Shown: piece after piece, positions 36,040 through 45,571 of the stretch | How the letters are laid out: every line of letters begins with the position of its first letter | How positions within the stretch are numbered: the first letter of the stretch is position 1 | Source: Bradyrhizobium sp. LLZ17 | GTDB lineage: Bacteria; Pseudomonadota; Alphaproteobacteria; Rhizobiales; Xanthobacteraceae | NCBI RefSeq assembly: GCF_041200145.1 | Contig: NZ_CP165734.1 | Span: forward strand, 6,367,001-6,431,000 | DNA: 64,000 bases | Direction: 5' to 3' | Notes under the pieces: generated by a model | Seen by the model: only the letters and a program-made list of their open reading frames with translations | What the model was told of the DNA's origin: nothing | The model's database searches: none | Program-made: the position numbers and the translations under genes

Positions 36040-36262
36040 GCGGAGACCGCTGTCGGGAAACCCTGCAAGGCCCGATTCTGATTGCGGCGATCTCCTCCTC
36101 GAGCTGCTGATTGACCGGCTGCAATCGAAGCCGTCAATCGCCTTGAGATCGACGGCCAGTGGTCGGCGATGCTTGCGCAGGTCTTCTAAAGCCGCCGATC
36201 TCTTAGCGGCGCGTATCCTTCCACAATCAATTCGACCGCAGCCGACACGGCATCCAATAGAT
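36040..36262 (-). pseudogene. Second remnant of the small conserved rhizobial protein
   Basis: The minus strand reads DAVSAAVELIVEGYAAKRSA, ALEDLRKHRRPLAVDLKAIDGFD and QQLEEEIAAI across two frames. It clearly pairs with the remnant at 23515-23710 (LIVDGY, LAVDLKA, GFD, QQIEEDI). Family unknown. Confidence 0.4.
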
Positions 36263-36722
36263 GAATTCGGAAAATCAGACGGTTCGTCGTTCAAAACGCT
36301 GTGGTCAAAGTCTCGGAACCAGAGCGAAAATCGGCCCCGAGCGACATGGGGGTATCGGGGGCAGGGCGTGCATTCCAGCGTGCCACCGTCGGTGATCGGC
36401 ACACCCATATCCGCTAGCCATTTCGGGCTGCGCCCATGATCGAAGACCCTCTCGTGGTCGTTGCCGGTTCCGCGGTTCTCTGTCAGCATTGAACCACTCC
36501 AGCATCGAACCGCTCCTGCCGAGGCGAATCCCTTTCGGCCGAGGGTGTGTTCCCGGGCAGCTAGCGCGGAGCGGGAATTCCGAATTGCCAGGGCAAGACT
36601 TGTGCGCGTGTTCTTGGGCGGCATTCGGCTCATGGGCAAGACACGACTGTCCCGCATTGCAGTCATCCGGGCTGGACCTTTAGCTCAACAAAAAAGGTAC
36701 GGTTGGGGATCACCGGCGCATC

Positions 36723-36776
36723 AAAAGACACGTAGACAGATCTATAGCTTGCTATTTGGTCTAAGAAAAGATACGT
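36723..36776. promoter_or_regulatory. Candidate HipB operator repeats
   Basis: Two direct copies of AAAAGAYACGT (36723-36733 and 36766-36776) lie 43 bp apart just upstream of hipB, with a further inverted piece CGTGTCT at 36780-36786. HipB-type proteins bind repeats in their own promoter, so these are plausible operators. Confidence 0.35.
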
Positions 36777-36803
36777 TTGCGTGTCTCTCGAGAGCCAAAA
36801 GAT

Positions 36804-37154
36804 ATGAAAACAGATCACGCGAGAAAACAGATCATGGAGCGGGACTCAGAAGCGACCCACCAGCTAGGACGGCTCCTCCGTGACGCGAGGAAACAAGCGG
36901 GCCTGACTCAACAGCAGGTGGCCCAACGCGCAGGCATTTCCAGGCCACGTTACCGGGATATCGAACAAGGCGACGCTGCTGCGCGGGCGAACACGCTTAT
37001 CAACGTCGCGCGCGCGCTCGGCATGGAGTTGATGCTGATCCCACAAGCAATGGTCCCTGGCGTCAACGCTCTGCTTCGCCCTTCCGACGACGAAGACCGA
37101 CCGGCATTCACAACCGACACGGATGATGATGATTACCCAGGTCCGCGCCCCTAA
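36804..37154 (+). CDS. hipB: HipB-like antitoxin, XRE family
   Basis: 116 aa from ATG 36804. A second ATG at 36834 and a TTG at 36777 are alternatives. The helix-turn-helix is LGRLLRDARKQAGLTQQQVA, then RAGISRPRYRDIEQGDAAAR. HipB represses its own operon and neutralises HipA by binding it. The acidic tail (DDEDRPAFTTDTDDDDY) overlaps the hipA start by 32 nt, giving coupled translation. Confidence 0.85.
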   Translation: MKTDHARKQIMERDSEATHQLGRLLRDARKQAGLTQQQVAQRAGISRPRYRDIEQGDAAARANTLINVARALGMELMLIPQAMVPGVNALLRPSDDEDRPAFTTDTDDDDYPGPRP

Positions 37155-38403
37155 TACCATCCAGTCGCTCGACGTGCTTCTTCAAGATCTCAAGGTCGGA
37201 ACGGTCGTGCGTACGCCAGGCGATTTCAACGCCTTCAGTCTCGACCCAGCCTATCGAGCCATGGAAAGGCCTCCGATCTTGAGCCTCTCGTTGCGCTCCG
37301 TCCATGGTGGCCTCCGTAAGGACCCGAAGCCTGTAGCGCACATGCTGCCGGCGTTCTTCGCAAACATGTTGCCCGAGGACAAGCTCCGCGAGGCGATGGA
37401 AAAGCATCATGCGGGAGTCGTGAGGCAGGGAAACGACTTTGATCTATTGGCGGCGCTCGGCGCGGACTTGCCAGGCGCGGTCCGCGTCCTACCGAGCGAC
37501 GGCGGCACTACGATAGCGGCTCGAGAAAATCCAGGCGAGATCAAAGCTCGGTTTTCCTTGGCGGGAGTTCAGATGAAGCTGTCTGTGACGAAGAACACGG
37601 GCAAGGGGGGCGGCCTGACTTTGCCAATCGGCGACGAGCAAGGTCAGTACATCGCGAAATTTCCTTCGACCAATCTGATAGGATTGTCGGAAAACGAGTT
37701 CGCGATCTTGGCGTTATCCGAGGCCCTCGGAATGGATGTACCGGAACGCGAGCTTGTAGAAAAATCCGATTTCGAGGGAATACCCGAAGAGTTCAACACC
37801 CTGTCGACCGGCAAGGTCCTGCTGGTGAAGCGTTTCGACCGAGGACCCGCAGGCCGCCGAATTCACATCGAAGACTTCGCTCAAATCTTCGGCCGCCAGC
37901 CATCCAAAAAATACGATGACGCTTCGTACCACGACATCGCCTCCGCGCTGAATGTGGCGGTATCGACAGGAGCCGCACTAGAATTTGTTCGTCGACTAGC
38001 CCTTGCCGCGCTTGTCGGCAACGGCGACATGCACTTGAAGAATTGGTCCACGATATACCCGGGCGACGGTTGCGCGCCGGCGATCGCCCCCGTGTACGAC
38101 GTCCTATCGACCACCGCATATTTTCCAAAGGACAATATGGCCCTGTCGTTGGGAGGAGAGAAATCGTTCAAGGGTCTTACGCCGGACCGTTGGCGAAAGT
38201 TTGCCAATCGGGCGCGGCTGCCCGAACCGGCGGTCATCTCGGCCGTCGAGGAAGTCGTTTCGTCCGCGAACGATCATTGGTGGAATCTCCCGGAGCGGGA
38301 TGTCGTTCCGACCGCCGTCATCGAGAAGATCGATGCCAAAATCAGGGAGATGAGCTTGGTTCTAGATCCCGGGGACCCTCCGAAGTCTTTGCGTAACGCT
38401 TGA
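37123..38403 (+). CDS. hipA: HipA-like serine/threonine kinase toxin
   Basis: 426 aa. The HipA_N region (LSLSLRSVHGGLRKDPKPVA, PAFFANMLPEDKLREAM) is followed by the kinase body: ATP-site FSLAGVQMKLSV, YIAKFPSTN, LLVKRFDRG, catalytic loop GNGDMHLKNWS with Asp and Asn, and metal site YDVLSTTAYF. HipA toxins phosphorylate aminoacyl-tRNA synthetases (GltX in E. coli) and induce dormancy. All key residues are present, so an active toxin is expected. ATG codons at 37123, 37126 and 37129 are equally good starts. Confidence 0.9.
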   Translation: MMMITQVRAPNTIQSLDVLLQDLKVGTVVRTPGDFNAFSLDPAYRAMERPPILSLSLRSVHGGLRKDPKPVAHMLPAFFANMLPEDKLREAMEKHHAGVVRQGNDFDLLAALGADLPGAVRVLPSDGGTTIAARENPGEIKARFSLAGVQMKLSVTKNTGKGGGLTLPIGDEQGQYIAKFPSTNLIGLSENEFAILALSEALGMDVPERELVEKSDFEGIPEEFNTLSTGKVLLVKRFDRGPAGRRIHIEDFAQIFGRQPSKKYDDASYHDIASALNVAVSTGAALEFVRRLALAALVGNGDMHLKNWSTIYPGDGCAPAIAPVYDVLSTTAYFPKDNMALSLGGEKSFKGLTPDRWRKFANRARLPEPAVISAVEEVVSSANDHWWNLPERDVVPTAVIEKIDAKIREMSLVLDPGDPPKSLRNA

Positions 38404-38817
38404 AGGGGGGCGCGAAATCGCTACAATTTGATACGTTTCCGCGAAGAGCGGCCTCGGCTCGTTTTAGTAGCGCAAAAAATCTGTTGCTCCAACCATCGGC
38501 TCAGGTCCCAAGGATGTTGAGGAAGAATCGAACGGGCATGCCGTCGGGATCGCCGGCGGCTCGTTGCTCATCCCTGGCTGGAAGCGCGCTTGCCTGGGCT
38601 GCAACACAAGCGAAATAGCTGCCCTGAGATCGTCAGGCGAGCCAAGATGACATGTAGGCAGCTTGTGCGCTGTCCACGAATCAATTCCGCAAAATAGCAA
38701 ATCACAAAAACCGCCTCAGGCTTGCCGTACGCCTACTCCGCTGAATCGGCGGCCGCTAGTTCGCTCATTATTGCGTCATCTACGCTCACGGCATGTAGCA
38801 CTGGCAGACACTTGGGA
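38404..38817. other. Intergenic region, no gene
   Basis: Lies between hipA and the conserved upstream block of the porin gene. No supported coding frame, RNA gene or terminator was seen. Confidence 0.35.
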
Positions 38818-38957
38818 ATGATCTGCAACGCAGAACCTAACGCAGCGTCCGGTTCACGCATTTCTTTCGGCACGAATGTTGTGACGCAGCTACAGCAATT
38901 CGCGCGCACGTTGTTAAGACGCACGAGGCTCGGGGCACTCAAGACATGAGAGTAGAA
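38818..38957 (+). promoter_or_regulatory. Conserved upstream region of porin gene 1
   Basis: About 140 bp strongly similar to the DNA upstream of the second porin gene (44342-44490, inverted). It includes the shared stretches CAGCAATTYGCG, ACGTTGTTAAGACGCAC and GGCACTCAAGACATG. Conservation through the non-coding block suggests a recent duplication, or a kept promoter and 5' UTR regulation. No -10/-35 pair could be fixed. Confidence 0.55.
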
Positions 38958-39701
38958 ATGAAGAACTTCTTGCTTACGACTGTGAGCATTGTGGCGCTTG
39001 GCGCAATTGCGTCCGCATCCGGTGCAGACCTGGCTGCGCAGCCCGTCCAACCTCTCTACTCCAAAGCTCCGCAGCCTGTCGCGGCTGCAATTTACGACTG
39101 GAGCGGCCTCTACGTCGGTGTGAACGGCGGCTTGGGCTCAAGCTCGAATTGCTGGGACTACAATGGGCGCACCCCTGAGGGCTGTCACGATGCGACCGGC
39201 ATTACCGTCGGCGGGCAGATCGGCTATCGATGGCAGATCGGCCAGATCGTGCTGGGCGTTGAAGGTCAGGGGAACTGGGCTGATCTGAGCGGATCCAACG
39301 TCAGCATTGCGTTCGGCGATGTCGACCAGAGCAAGATTGATGCGTTCGGTACGATGACTGGGCAGATCGGTTATGCGCTCGACACCGTACTGTTTTACGC
39401 CAAGGGCGGCGTCGCAGTGGCGAGCAACACGTATCGAGTCAACTCCGCAGTCACGGGCGCGCAGTTTGCGGGCGCTGATAGCAGCCCTTGGGGTGCTACT
39501 GTGGGCGCCGGGATCGAAGTCGGTTTCGCGCCGAACTGGTCGGTAAGCGTCGAGTACGACCACTTGTTCATGCGGGATGCCGACGTGAACTTTGTCGTGG
39601 CTGCTGGTTCGCTGGGCGGCGACCGCATCCGTCAGGATTTCGATCTTGTGACTGCGCGGCTCAACTATAAGTTCGGCGGCCCGATTCTGCTCAAATATTG
39701 A
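38958..39701 (+). CDS. Omp25/31-type outer-membrane porin
   Basis: 247 aa from ATG 38958 (an upstream ATG at 38946 overlaps the GAGAG ribosome binding site). Signal peptide NFLLTTVSIVALGAIASASG ending near Ala-Asp-Leu. The mature part begins with PYSKAP-like APQPVAAAIYDWSGLYVGVN, the hallmark of rhizobial/brucella beta-barrel Omp proteins, and ends YKFGGPILLKY with terminal aromatic residue. Paralogue at 43610-44341 in opposite orientation. A strong terminator follows. Confidence 0.85.
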   Translation: MKNFLLTTVSIVALGAIASASGADLAAQPVQPLYSKAPQPVAAAIYDWSGLYVGVNGGLGSSSNCWDYNGRTPEGCHDATGITVGGQIGYRWQIGQIVLGVEGQGNWADLSGSNVSIAFGDVDQSKIDAFGTMTGQIGYALDTVLFYAKGGVAVASNTYRVNSAVTGAQFAGADSSPWGATVGAGIEVGFAPNWSVSVEYDHLFMRDADVNFVVAAGSLGGDRIRQDFDLVTARLNYKFGGPILLKY

Positions 39702-39725
39702 TCTGAAGTCGGACTGGTGAATCGG

Positions 39726-39750
39726 AAGGCCCCGGCTAGACCGGGGCCTT
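39726..39750 (+). terminator. Rho-independent terminator after porin gene 1
   Basis: Perfect 10-bp stem AAGGCCCCGG / CCGGGGCCTT with loop CTAGA, followed by TTTC overlap at the 3' side. It lies 24 nt after the porin stop codon. Confidence 0.75.
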
Positions 39751-39865
39751 TCAGGCATCGCGCGTGCGACGCGACTGGCGGGTGACCGGACGTCAGGAAG
39801 AGTTAGCCAGACCGCGGCGAGTTCATCTTCTGAGCTGAAGTCTAAGTCGATAAAGGACAGCGAGC

Positions 39866-41116
39866 ATGTTCGTTTCATTCTTCCCTCGACCAAAGTTGTT
39901 CTTTGCGTCGTCAATTCTTTGGACGGCGTTGGCGATGGCGTTTTGGTATGGATTTGCCGGCAATCTCTTTCAAGCCCCGGACAAGCCGGTCGGGCTTGCG
40001 ACGTTCTGGTCGGCCTCGGCGCTGTGGTTTGATCTCTATTTTGCGCTGACCGTCACGGTGTTCGCGGCGGCATGGATGTTATTTGCCCCCCATCCCTGGG
40101 CGACGTGGTCCATTCTTGGCTCCGCGCTGATTCTGTTCACCTCTTACTTTCAGGTCCAGGTCTCGGTCGCGATCAACAGCTGGTATGGACCGTTCTACGA
40201 CATGATCCAGGCTGCGCTTTCGAAGTCGGCGCCGGTCACGGTTGAGCAGTTCTACAACGAATTGTCGACCTTTGCCGGCATCGCGCTCGTGGCCGTCGTG
40301 GTCGGCGTGATGACACGATTTTTCGTCAGCCACTACATCTTCCGCTGGCGCACGGCGATGAACGATTTCTATGTCGCCAACTGGCCACGGCTGCGCACGA
40401 TAGAAGGCGCCTCCCAGCGTGTCCAGGAAGACACCATGCGTTTTGCCAGCACCATGGAAGGTCTGGGCGTCAATCTCATCAGCGCGGTGCTGACGCTCTT
40501 GGCCTTCCTGCCGGTTCTGGTGAGGCTGTCCAGTAACATCACGGAGCTGCCTCTGCTCGGCTCGATTCCTTATCCGCTGGTGTTCGCCGCAGTCATCTGG
40601 TCGATCCTGGGCACCGGCGTTCTCGCGCTTATCGGCATCCGTCTGCCCGGAATCGAATTTTTCAACCAGCGGGTCGAAGCGGCCTATCGCAAGGAGCTGG
40701 TGCTCGGCGAGGATGATGGGGCGCGTGCCAATGCTCCGACATTAAGCGTGCTGTTTAGCGACATTCGCAGGAATTACTTCCGGCTCTATCTGAACTTCAT
40801 GTACTTCAATATCGGCCGGATCGTCTATTTGCAGACTGACGTCATATTTCCTTACCTCCTGCTCGCGCCCACGATCATCGCAGGCAAGATCACCCTCGGC
40901 GCGATGAATCAAATCCTCAACGCATTCACGCAAGTGCGAACCTCGTTTCAGTATCTCGTCAACTCGTGGAGCACGATTGTCGAACTGATCTCGATCTATC
41001 AGCGGCTGCGGAGCTTTGAATCAAAGCTCCACGGGGAGCCACTGCCGTCGATCGAGACATATAAGGAAGCAAGCCACATGATTCCTATAGCTGTAGAGGA
41101 GTTGACGGACACCTGA
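39866..41116 (+). CDS. bacA: BacA/SbmA-like peptide transporter
   Basis: 416-aa inner-membrane protein with about seven membrane segments and no ATPase domain. Family-typical parts include [56 protein letters not shown] and the C-terminal [20 protein letters not shown]. SbmA/BacA imports antimicrobial peptides by proton drive. In rhizobia, BacA protects against plant NCR peptides in bacteroids; Bradyrhizobium often relies on the BclA variant instead. A weak ribosome binding site (GGACAGCGAGC) precedes the ATG. Confidence 0.9.
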   Translation: MFVSFFPRPKLFFASSILWTALAMAFWYGFAGNLFQAPDKPVGLATFWSASALWFDLYFALTVTVFAAAWMLFAPHPWATWSILGSALILFTSYFQVQVSVAINSWYGPFYDMIQAALSKSAPVTVEQFYNELSTFAGIALVAVVVGVMTRFFVSHYIFRWRTAMNDFYVANWPRLRTIEGASQRVQEDTMRFASTMEGLGVNLISAVLTLLAFLPVLVRLSSNITELPLLGSIPYPLVFAAVIWSILGTGVLALIGIRLPGIEFFNQRVEAAYRKELVLGEDDGARANAPTLSVLFSDIRRNYFRLYLNFMYFNIGRIVYLQTDVIFPYLLLAPTIIAGKITLGAMNQILNAFTQVRTSFQYLVNSWSTIVELISIYQRLRSFESKLHGEPLPSIETYKEASHMIPIAVEELTDT

Positions 41117-42454
41117 CCTTCCGTTCCGTGTCAATCGGTTGCAACGCTGCTGAATTGCTTAAGTTGTGAGAAGGGGCACTCGAGAGAATGGCGCTCGGCG
41201 TGGAGAAACTTAGCAACTGCATATCGGAACCCCCGTGACGTGTTGTTGTGGATGACGGCTAGCGCGCTGTTGCAGCGCGCGGACTGAGGCAAAGGGGCGG
41301 CGGATGGCTGTAGCGGCCATCACAGCCGCCGCGGGTAAGCTACAAAGCAGCCGCATCGCGTTCGACCTGCGGTCGAGCCGGCGGGTTCATGACACCGAAG
41401 AGTGCTCCTGGAAATGGGTTCTCAGAGTCCACACCGCCTAGCTCTACAAATAAGTACCAGCGCGTCGTAAGTTCGACAGTGTGAGTCAGACACGCCTCAA
41501 CGGTGTTGTCCCGCGAGCCATCATAATCGTGTCGCACATGGTACTGGACACTGACTGACTACGCCAGAACGACCACGCGGGGATGTTTCAAACTTGATCC
41601 GCTCCGTGGAATAGGGTGCTAAACAGGGGACATTACGTGGGGCGGTGAGCCATGGTGACCGCCGGATGTGTCGGTGTCCATTCTGGTTCTGGCGGAACGG
41701 TAATCGAGCCCAGTGGCACCCAAGCTCGTTCTAGCGTCACTGGATCGCGCAGCTGGGCGAAAGTTTGGGTGCGAATATCGAGCCACTCGAACCAGCGATC
41801 CTGGACGGCGACAAGCTGGGCTGGCCGGAGCACGCCGAAATGATCTCGAAGAGAAATTCTTATCACTCGTAAGCTCAACTATGAACCGTGCCAGAAGAGT
41901 TCAAGATGATGTTGCGTCGCGTTTCAACTACCAGAACTGGGATGTGACAACTCTGAGGCTGCGGACCAATCCGTTTCCGCCGAGCCGGAGCTCTGACCGT
42001 GAACATGACCGCCAGATTGAACAGAGTGGATTCACAAGCGTGGCTCGCCGAGTATAGCAACCGCGCCGCACATCCGGCTCAAAGGCGCGACGAACTCCTA
42101 AGCTGGAATTGGCGCGATCGGAACAAGCAATCCACTAAGGCTGCCCAATTCACGGCTCGGCGATCCTCACAAATGTTACGAACTTTTGTTGATAGCGTCA
42201 GCAAGCGTTGACTTGAAAACCAAAGGACCTATCCGCCGGATGCTTTCTTAAGCTGTCATGCATCCAGAATGAGCGGAGCACGAACTGTCACATTACCGAA
42301 ACCTAGCTCTTGTACTTGTAGGCTCGGCCGTCTCCCTTATTCCCCCCGCTCCCTGGAGGGAAGAAGGTTTATTCCGCATGGCTTTCCGGGGGCCACCGGC
42401 CAGGCGGGCCGGAGCCGAGGTCGGCCAGATCTCCGTTGTTTTTGGATTGGCGGC
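41117..42454. other. Long region without a confident gene
   Basis: Several short frames occur. The best is on the minus strand at 41633-41878 (RISLRDHFGVLRPAQLVAVQ, then a Pro-rich tail), but it has only TTG/GTG starts and no recognised family. Another minus-strand frame lies at 41340-41537. No RNA gene or IS end was found. Confidence 0.3.
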
Positions 42455-42718
42455 ATGACACCGAAAACCAAACTATGCGCTTTGTTGCGAGGTGTTCTGG
42501 ACGATGCGATCGGGATGGTGCCCGAAGCAAACCGGTCGTCTTCGTTGAAGGCGTGCCTCGCCGAAAAGGTATTAGCTCTGGCCGCACAAGGTCACTTGGA
42601 TCCAACGGATCCAACTGTCTTGACGCGTCTCGCGCTACGGACTCTGCAGGAATCCTGTTGTACTTGCTACGGGTGCGAACTGCAGAACCCCCTTCGAGGT
42701 GTGAAGGACCGAGAATGA
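42455..42718 (+). CDS. Small Cys-containing hypothetical protein
   Basis: 87 aa starting MTPKTKLCALLRGVLDDAIG. Helical (SSLKACLAEKVLALAAQGHL), with a Cys cluster CCTCYGCE near the C-terminus that could bind metal. Similar short proteins occur in rhizobial genomes as far as I recall; function unknown. The ATG is preceded only by GGCGG. Confidence 0.4.
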   Translation: MTPKTKLCALLRGVLDDAIGMVPEANRSSSLKACLAEKVLALAAQGHLDPTDPTVLTRLALRTLQESCCTCYGCELQNPLRGVKDRE

Positions 42719-43562
42719 ACTCCAAACCTATTCCCCGCGCTCCGGCGTGGCTGACCGCCTGGGTTTCGGCGGGTTGCAAGGCGACGCGAGATTAGAGGTC
42801 TGCCGGCCATGGAGCTTGCGCCCGGCAGCGATGCCATCTGAGCGCGAGGGGTATGGCGTCCTGGCCGGAGAAACTCGGGTCAGTCCTGCTGTGGATGCCG
42901 CCTTGCTTCATCATGAGGTCGCCCGTGTCCGCGGCTGTCACTGACGTCGTTGCGTCCCGCCCGCGGCACAGATGATTTCTCCTCGATCCGCATCGGCGCT
43001 TCGCGTGCGATGTCGGCGATGTCGGCGATGTCGGAGGGCAGGGTGCTCGCCTGCTCGGTTGCCGCTAGTAGCCGAAGCAGGCGAGGCCGAGTGATCCGAA
43101 AGATCGGACGTGCCGGTGAGATGTTGGAAAGCCGAGCTGCCGATCGTCCGGGTTCGCGACAGACGCGGATGAGCCGATCTATTATGTCCTCAACGCTTGC
43201 AGGCGGATCTTGCCGTGGCCGCCTCAGCGGAGGCAGCTGTGTTCGACGATCTCGTCTGCCTGTGGACAGGGGTAGTCGCAAGGGCGACGAGCTCGGAACC
43301 TGCGTCGATGCCGCGGGAATGATACTGCTTGGCTTGCGGCTGCCGCCTTGCCAGGGTAAGCGCCTCCTTCTCCGGACGGCAAGCTCGGCAGCACTTGGCG
43401 GGGAACCGCCGGCTCAGCGCTGAGCACACTCGACACCGAAAGTCAGCCGTAATCGGGTCGCAGGCCAGCGAAAGGCGAAGGGCCGGGATCGCGCAGGCGG
43501 GGCTTGAATCTCACGTCTGAATTGCCTGAATGGCCGGGCTCTGAGCGGGCCATGCTTTCCTT
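42719..43562. other. Region without a confident gene
   Basis: Frames on the minus strand (for example 42880-43281, with VEDIIDRLIRVCREPGRS and LRLLAATEQASTLPSDIADI) look partly protein-like but are not continuous with a start and family match. A GATGTCGGC repeat at 43013-43030 gives a local tandem duplication. Confidence 0.3.
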
Positions 43563-43565
43563 CAA

Positions 43566-43590
43566 ATGGCCCCGGCTGGGCCGGGGCCAT
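43566..43590 (-). terminator. Rho-independent terminator after porin gene 2
   Basis: Perfect 10-bp stem ATGGCCCCGG / CCGGGGCCAT with loop CTGGG, 20 nt beyond the porin stop codon on the minus strand. The stem core is identical to the terminator of porin gene 1. Confidence 0.7.
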
Positions 43591-43609
43591 CGACACAACT
43601 ACGGATCAA

Positions 43610-44341
43610 TTATTTAAGGAGAATCGGACCGCCAAACTTATAGTTGACCCGTACCGTGATAAGATCGAGACCCTCGCGGATGCGATCGGCGCCACCAATG
43701 TTCCCGCTGAATTTCTCCGTGCGGGGCTGGAAGAACAGGTGGTCGTACTCGAAGCCCACCGTCCAGTTCGGTGCGAGGCCGTGCTCGAAACCGACCCCCA
43801 AGGCACCGCCCCAAAGAACGTCACTTTTCCTACCGGCTCCTGCCACGGTCGAGCTGATCTGATGGATGTTGCTCGTGACTGCGGCGCCGCCTTTGCCATA
43901 AAGTACGTTGTTCCCGAAGGCATAACCAATCTGCCCCGTCATGAGACCGAACGCGTCAATCTTAGTCTGGTTGGTAGTATCGGCAAACGCGATGCTGTGA
44001 TTGGAGCCGGTCAAATCAGCCCAGTTGCCCTGGCCCTCAACACCCAGCACGATCTGGCCCATCTGCCATCGATAGCCGATCTGGAAGCCCACGGTACCGC
44101 CTGTCGGATGATGACAGCCCTCGGGCGTGCTGCCAAGGTACTCCCAACAACTCGCGCCTGAGCTCAGACCACCGTTCACGCCAAAATAGTAAGCACTCCA
44201 ATCGTAGATTGCAGCCGCGACAGGTCCCGGAGCGGTGGTGTAGAGAGGGCTGATGGGTTGCGTAGGCAGATCAGCACTGAATGCGGGGGCCACCGCAGCA
44301 AGCGCCACGGTACTGACTGTCATAAGCAACAAGTTCTTCAT
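43610..44341 (-). CDS. Omp25/31-type outer-membrane porin, paralogue
   Basis: 243 aa from ATG 44341 (GGGA ribosome binding site; an upstream ATG at 44353 is less likely). Signal peptide NLLLMTVSTVALAAVAPAFS. The mature barrel shares the PVAAAIYDWS start, the segment IGYRWQMGQIVLGVEGQGNW and the end NYKFGGPILLK with porin gene 1. Differences are concentrated in loops (SNHSIAFADTTNQTK, FFQPRTEKFSGN), as expected for surface-exposed parts. Its terminator has the same stem. Confidence 0.85.
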   Translation of the reverse strand: MKNLLLMTVSTVALAAVAPAFSADLPTQPISPLYTTAPGPVAAAIYDWSAYYFGVNGGLSSGASCWEYLGSTPEGCHHPTGGTVGFQIGYRWQMGQIVLGVEGQGNWADLTGSNHSIAFADTTNQTKIDAFGLMTGQIGYAFGNNVLYGKGGAAVTSNIHQISSTVAGAGRKSDVLWGGALGVGFEHGLAPNWTVGFEYDHLFFQPRTEKFSGNIGGADRIREGLDLITVRVNYKFGGPILLK

Positions 44342-44490
44342 TTCTATTCCCATGTCTTGAGTGCCCCCGAGCCTGGTGCGTCTTAACAACGTGCACGCAA
44401 ATTGCTGTAACTGCATCGCAACATTGGCGCTGGAAGAAATGCGTGAATCAAACGCTGCGTCAGGTTGCGGCATTGCAGATCTCTCCAACT
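44342..44490 (-). promoter_or_regulatory. Conserved upstream region of porin gene 2
   Basis: Inverted counterpart of 38818-38957, sharing long runs such as CACGTTGTTAAGACGCAC and CTCAAGACATG. The matching block ends near 44490. Confidence 0.55.
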
Positions 44491-44629
44491 GCTTGACATG
44501 CCCCTTCGCTTGCGAGCGTAGATCAGCGCGGTGTCCTGCCTGTCGCGCACCCGACAACTTGACGGCATCGCTCCACTTCGCGACGCTAGTAGCGTGGTAG
44601 GTCGACGGGGCGCCCGGTATGTGCGTGTT

Positions 44630-44738
44630 CCAGCCGTTCGTGATCACGGATTCCAAGCCATCGTGATCGCCCATTCCAGAGCATCGTGATCACCGTTTCC
44701 AGCGGATCGTGATCGCTATTTCAGCGATTGCGATCGGG
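44630..44738. repeat. Tandem repeats of an IS21-type terminus
   Basis: Four to five imperfect 22-23-bp units built on TTCCAG-N2-3-ATCGTGATC follow each other. IS21-family elements carry such multiple terminal transposase-binding repeats. The istA remnant starts directly after. Confidence 0.65.
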
Positions 44739-44789
44739 GTAACCAGGAGGCGCGCACCGCTGACAGTCTGCAACCCGGCTACTTTGGTC

Positions 44790-45000
44790 TTTTTGCCTAA
44801 CTCCGACTGCTTCAGCTATTCGTGGTTTTGCGAATGCTACAAGGAATCAAGGAATGGGCCGGCCTCCTCAAGCCCATCCTGTCCCCAGGTCCATCTCGCC
44901 GGCAGAAGCTGTTCGTCGACCATTCCGGCCACACCATGGAGCTGGTTGACGGAGTACGATACACGCCAGTCCTGTTCCGGCTCCGCGGATGAAACCGTCA
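44790..45000 (+). pseudogene. IS21 transposase (IstA) fragment
   Basis: Short matches across two frames: SYSWFCECYKE, then QGIKEWAGLLKP and RRQKLFVDHSGHTMELVDG, which fit the region before the catalytic core of IstA. The IS21 remainder (45001-45460) is not recognisable, and I see no other gene in that interval. Confidence 0.6.
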
Positions 45001-45459
45001 ATGCAGGAGCGATCGGTTGGGCTTTCGGTCAGGCGGCACCGACGCAGCAACGAACCCGGAAACTCTCACGCAAACAACCGCACACGTTCTTAATGTGGGT
45101 CAGTGGTGTGAGGTCCGCGATAGGATCTCCCGAATTCAGGCTCATAAGTGCCGCGGTTTTCGCCCATGGCACAAGTACGGGTCTGATTAGGTTGTGGGCG
45201 CGTCCGCTCCGCGGACGGGGCTCTATGAGCCAGCTTGCCGAGCCATGCTGTCTCGGCCCTTCGGATGACGATGCCTCGCGCAAGACATGAAGTGCTCCTC
45301 GCCGGGGGCACTCGGAAAACGAGCTCGCATGTGGCGAGCGTTATTACTGCCCGTTCCCGCGTGCCGCTCAAACGCCGGTGTTGTCGCTGCACTCGTCCCG
45401 CATGCCCCTTCGGGCCGCTATGCTCGCGGCCGGGCTGACATTTCTCTCGAGGCGAGCTA

Positions 45460-45515
45460 GCTGAAGACTGAAGCTGATCCCGAAGGCGCTGCGGCTCGCC
45501 ATGAAAGGGACGTAG
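45460..45515 (+). pseudogene. 3' tip of another ybgC copy
   Basis: Reads IPKALRLAMKGT and a stop, like the end of the thioesterase at 35178 (IPKSLRLAMEGHR), followed by matching downstream DNA. It shows that at least two ybgC copies were once arranged in tandem here. Confidence 0.5.
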
Positions 45516-45571
45516 AAAAATCTACGCTTGTTCACGCTATCGCCCTCCAGCGCCCCAACGAAATCAAGCAG

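Noticed and set aside
35920..36666. 248-aa minus-strand open frame
   Set aside because: It mixes a recognisable remnant with shifted sequence; no single coherent protein or start is supported.
44630..44738. Tandem repeats as a CRISPR array
   Set aside because: Units of 22-23 bp abut without unique spacers and adjoin an istA remnant, as in IS21 termini. No cas genes are present.
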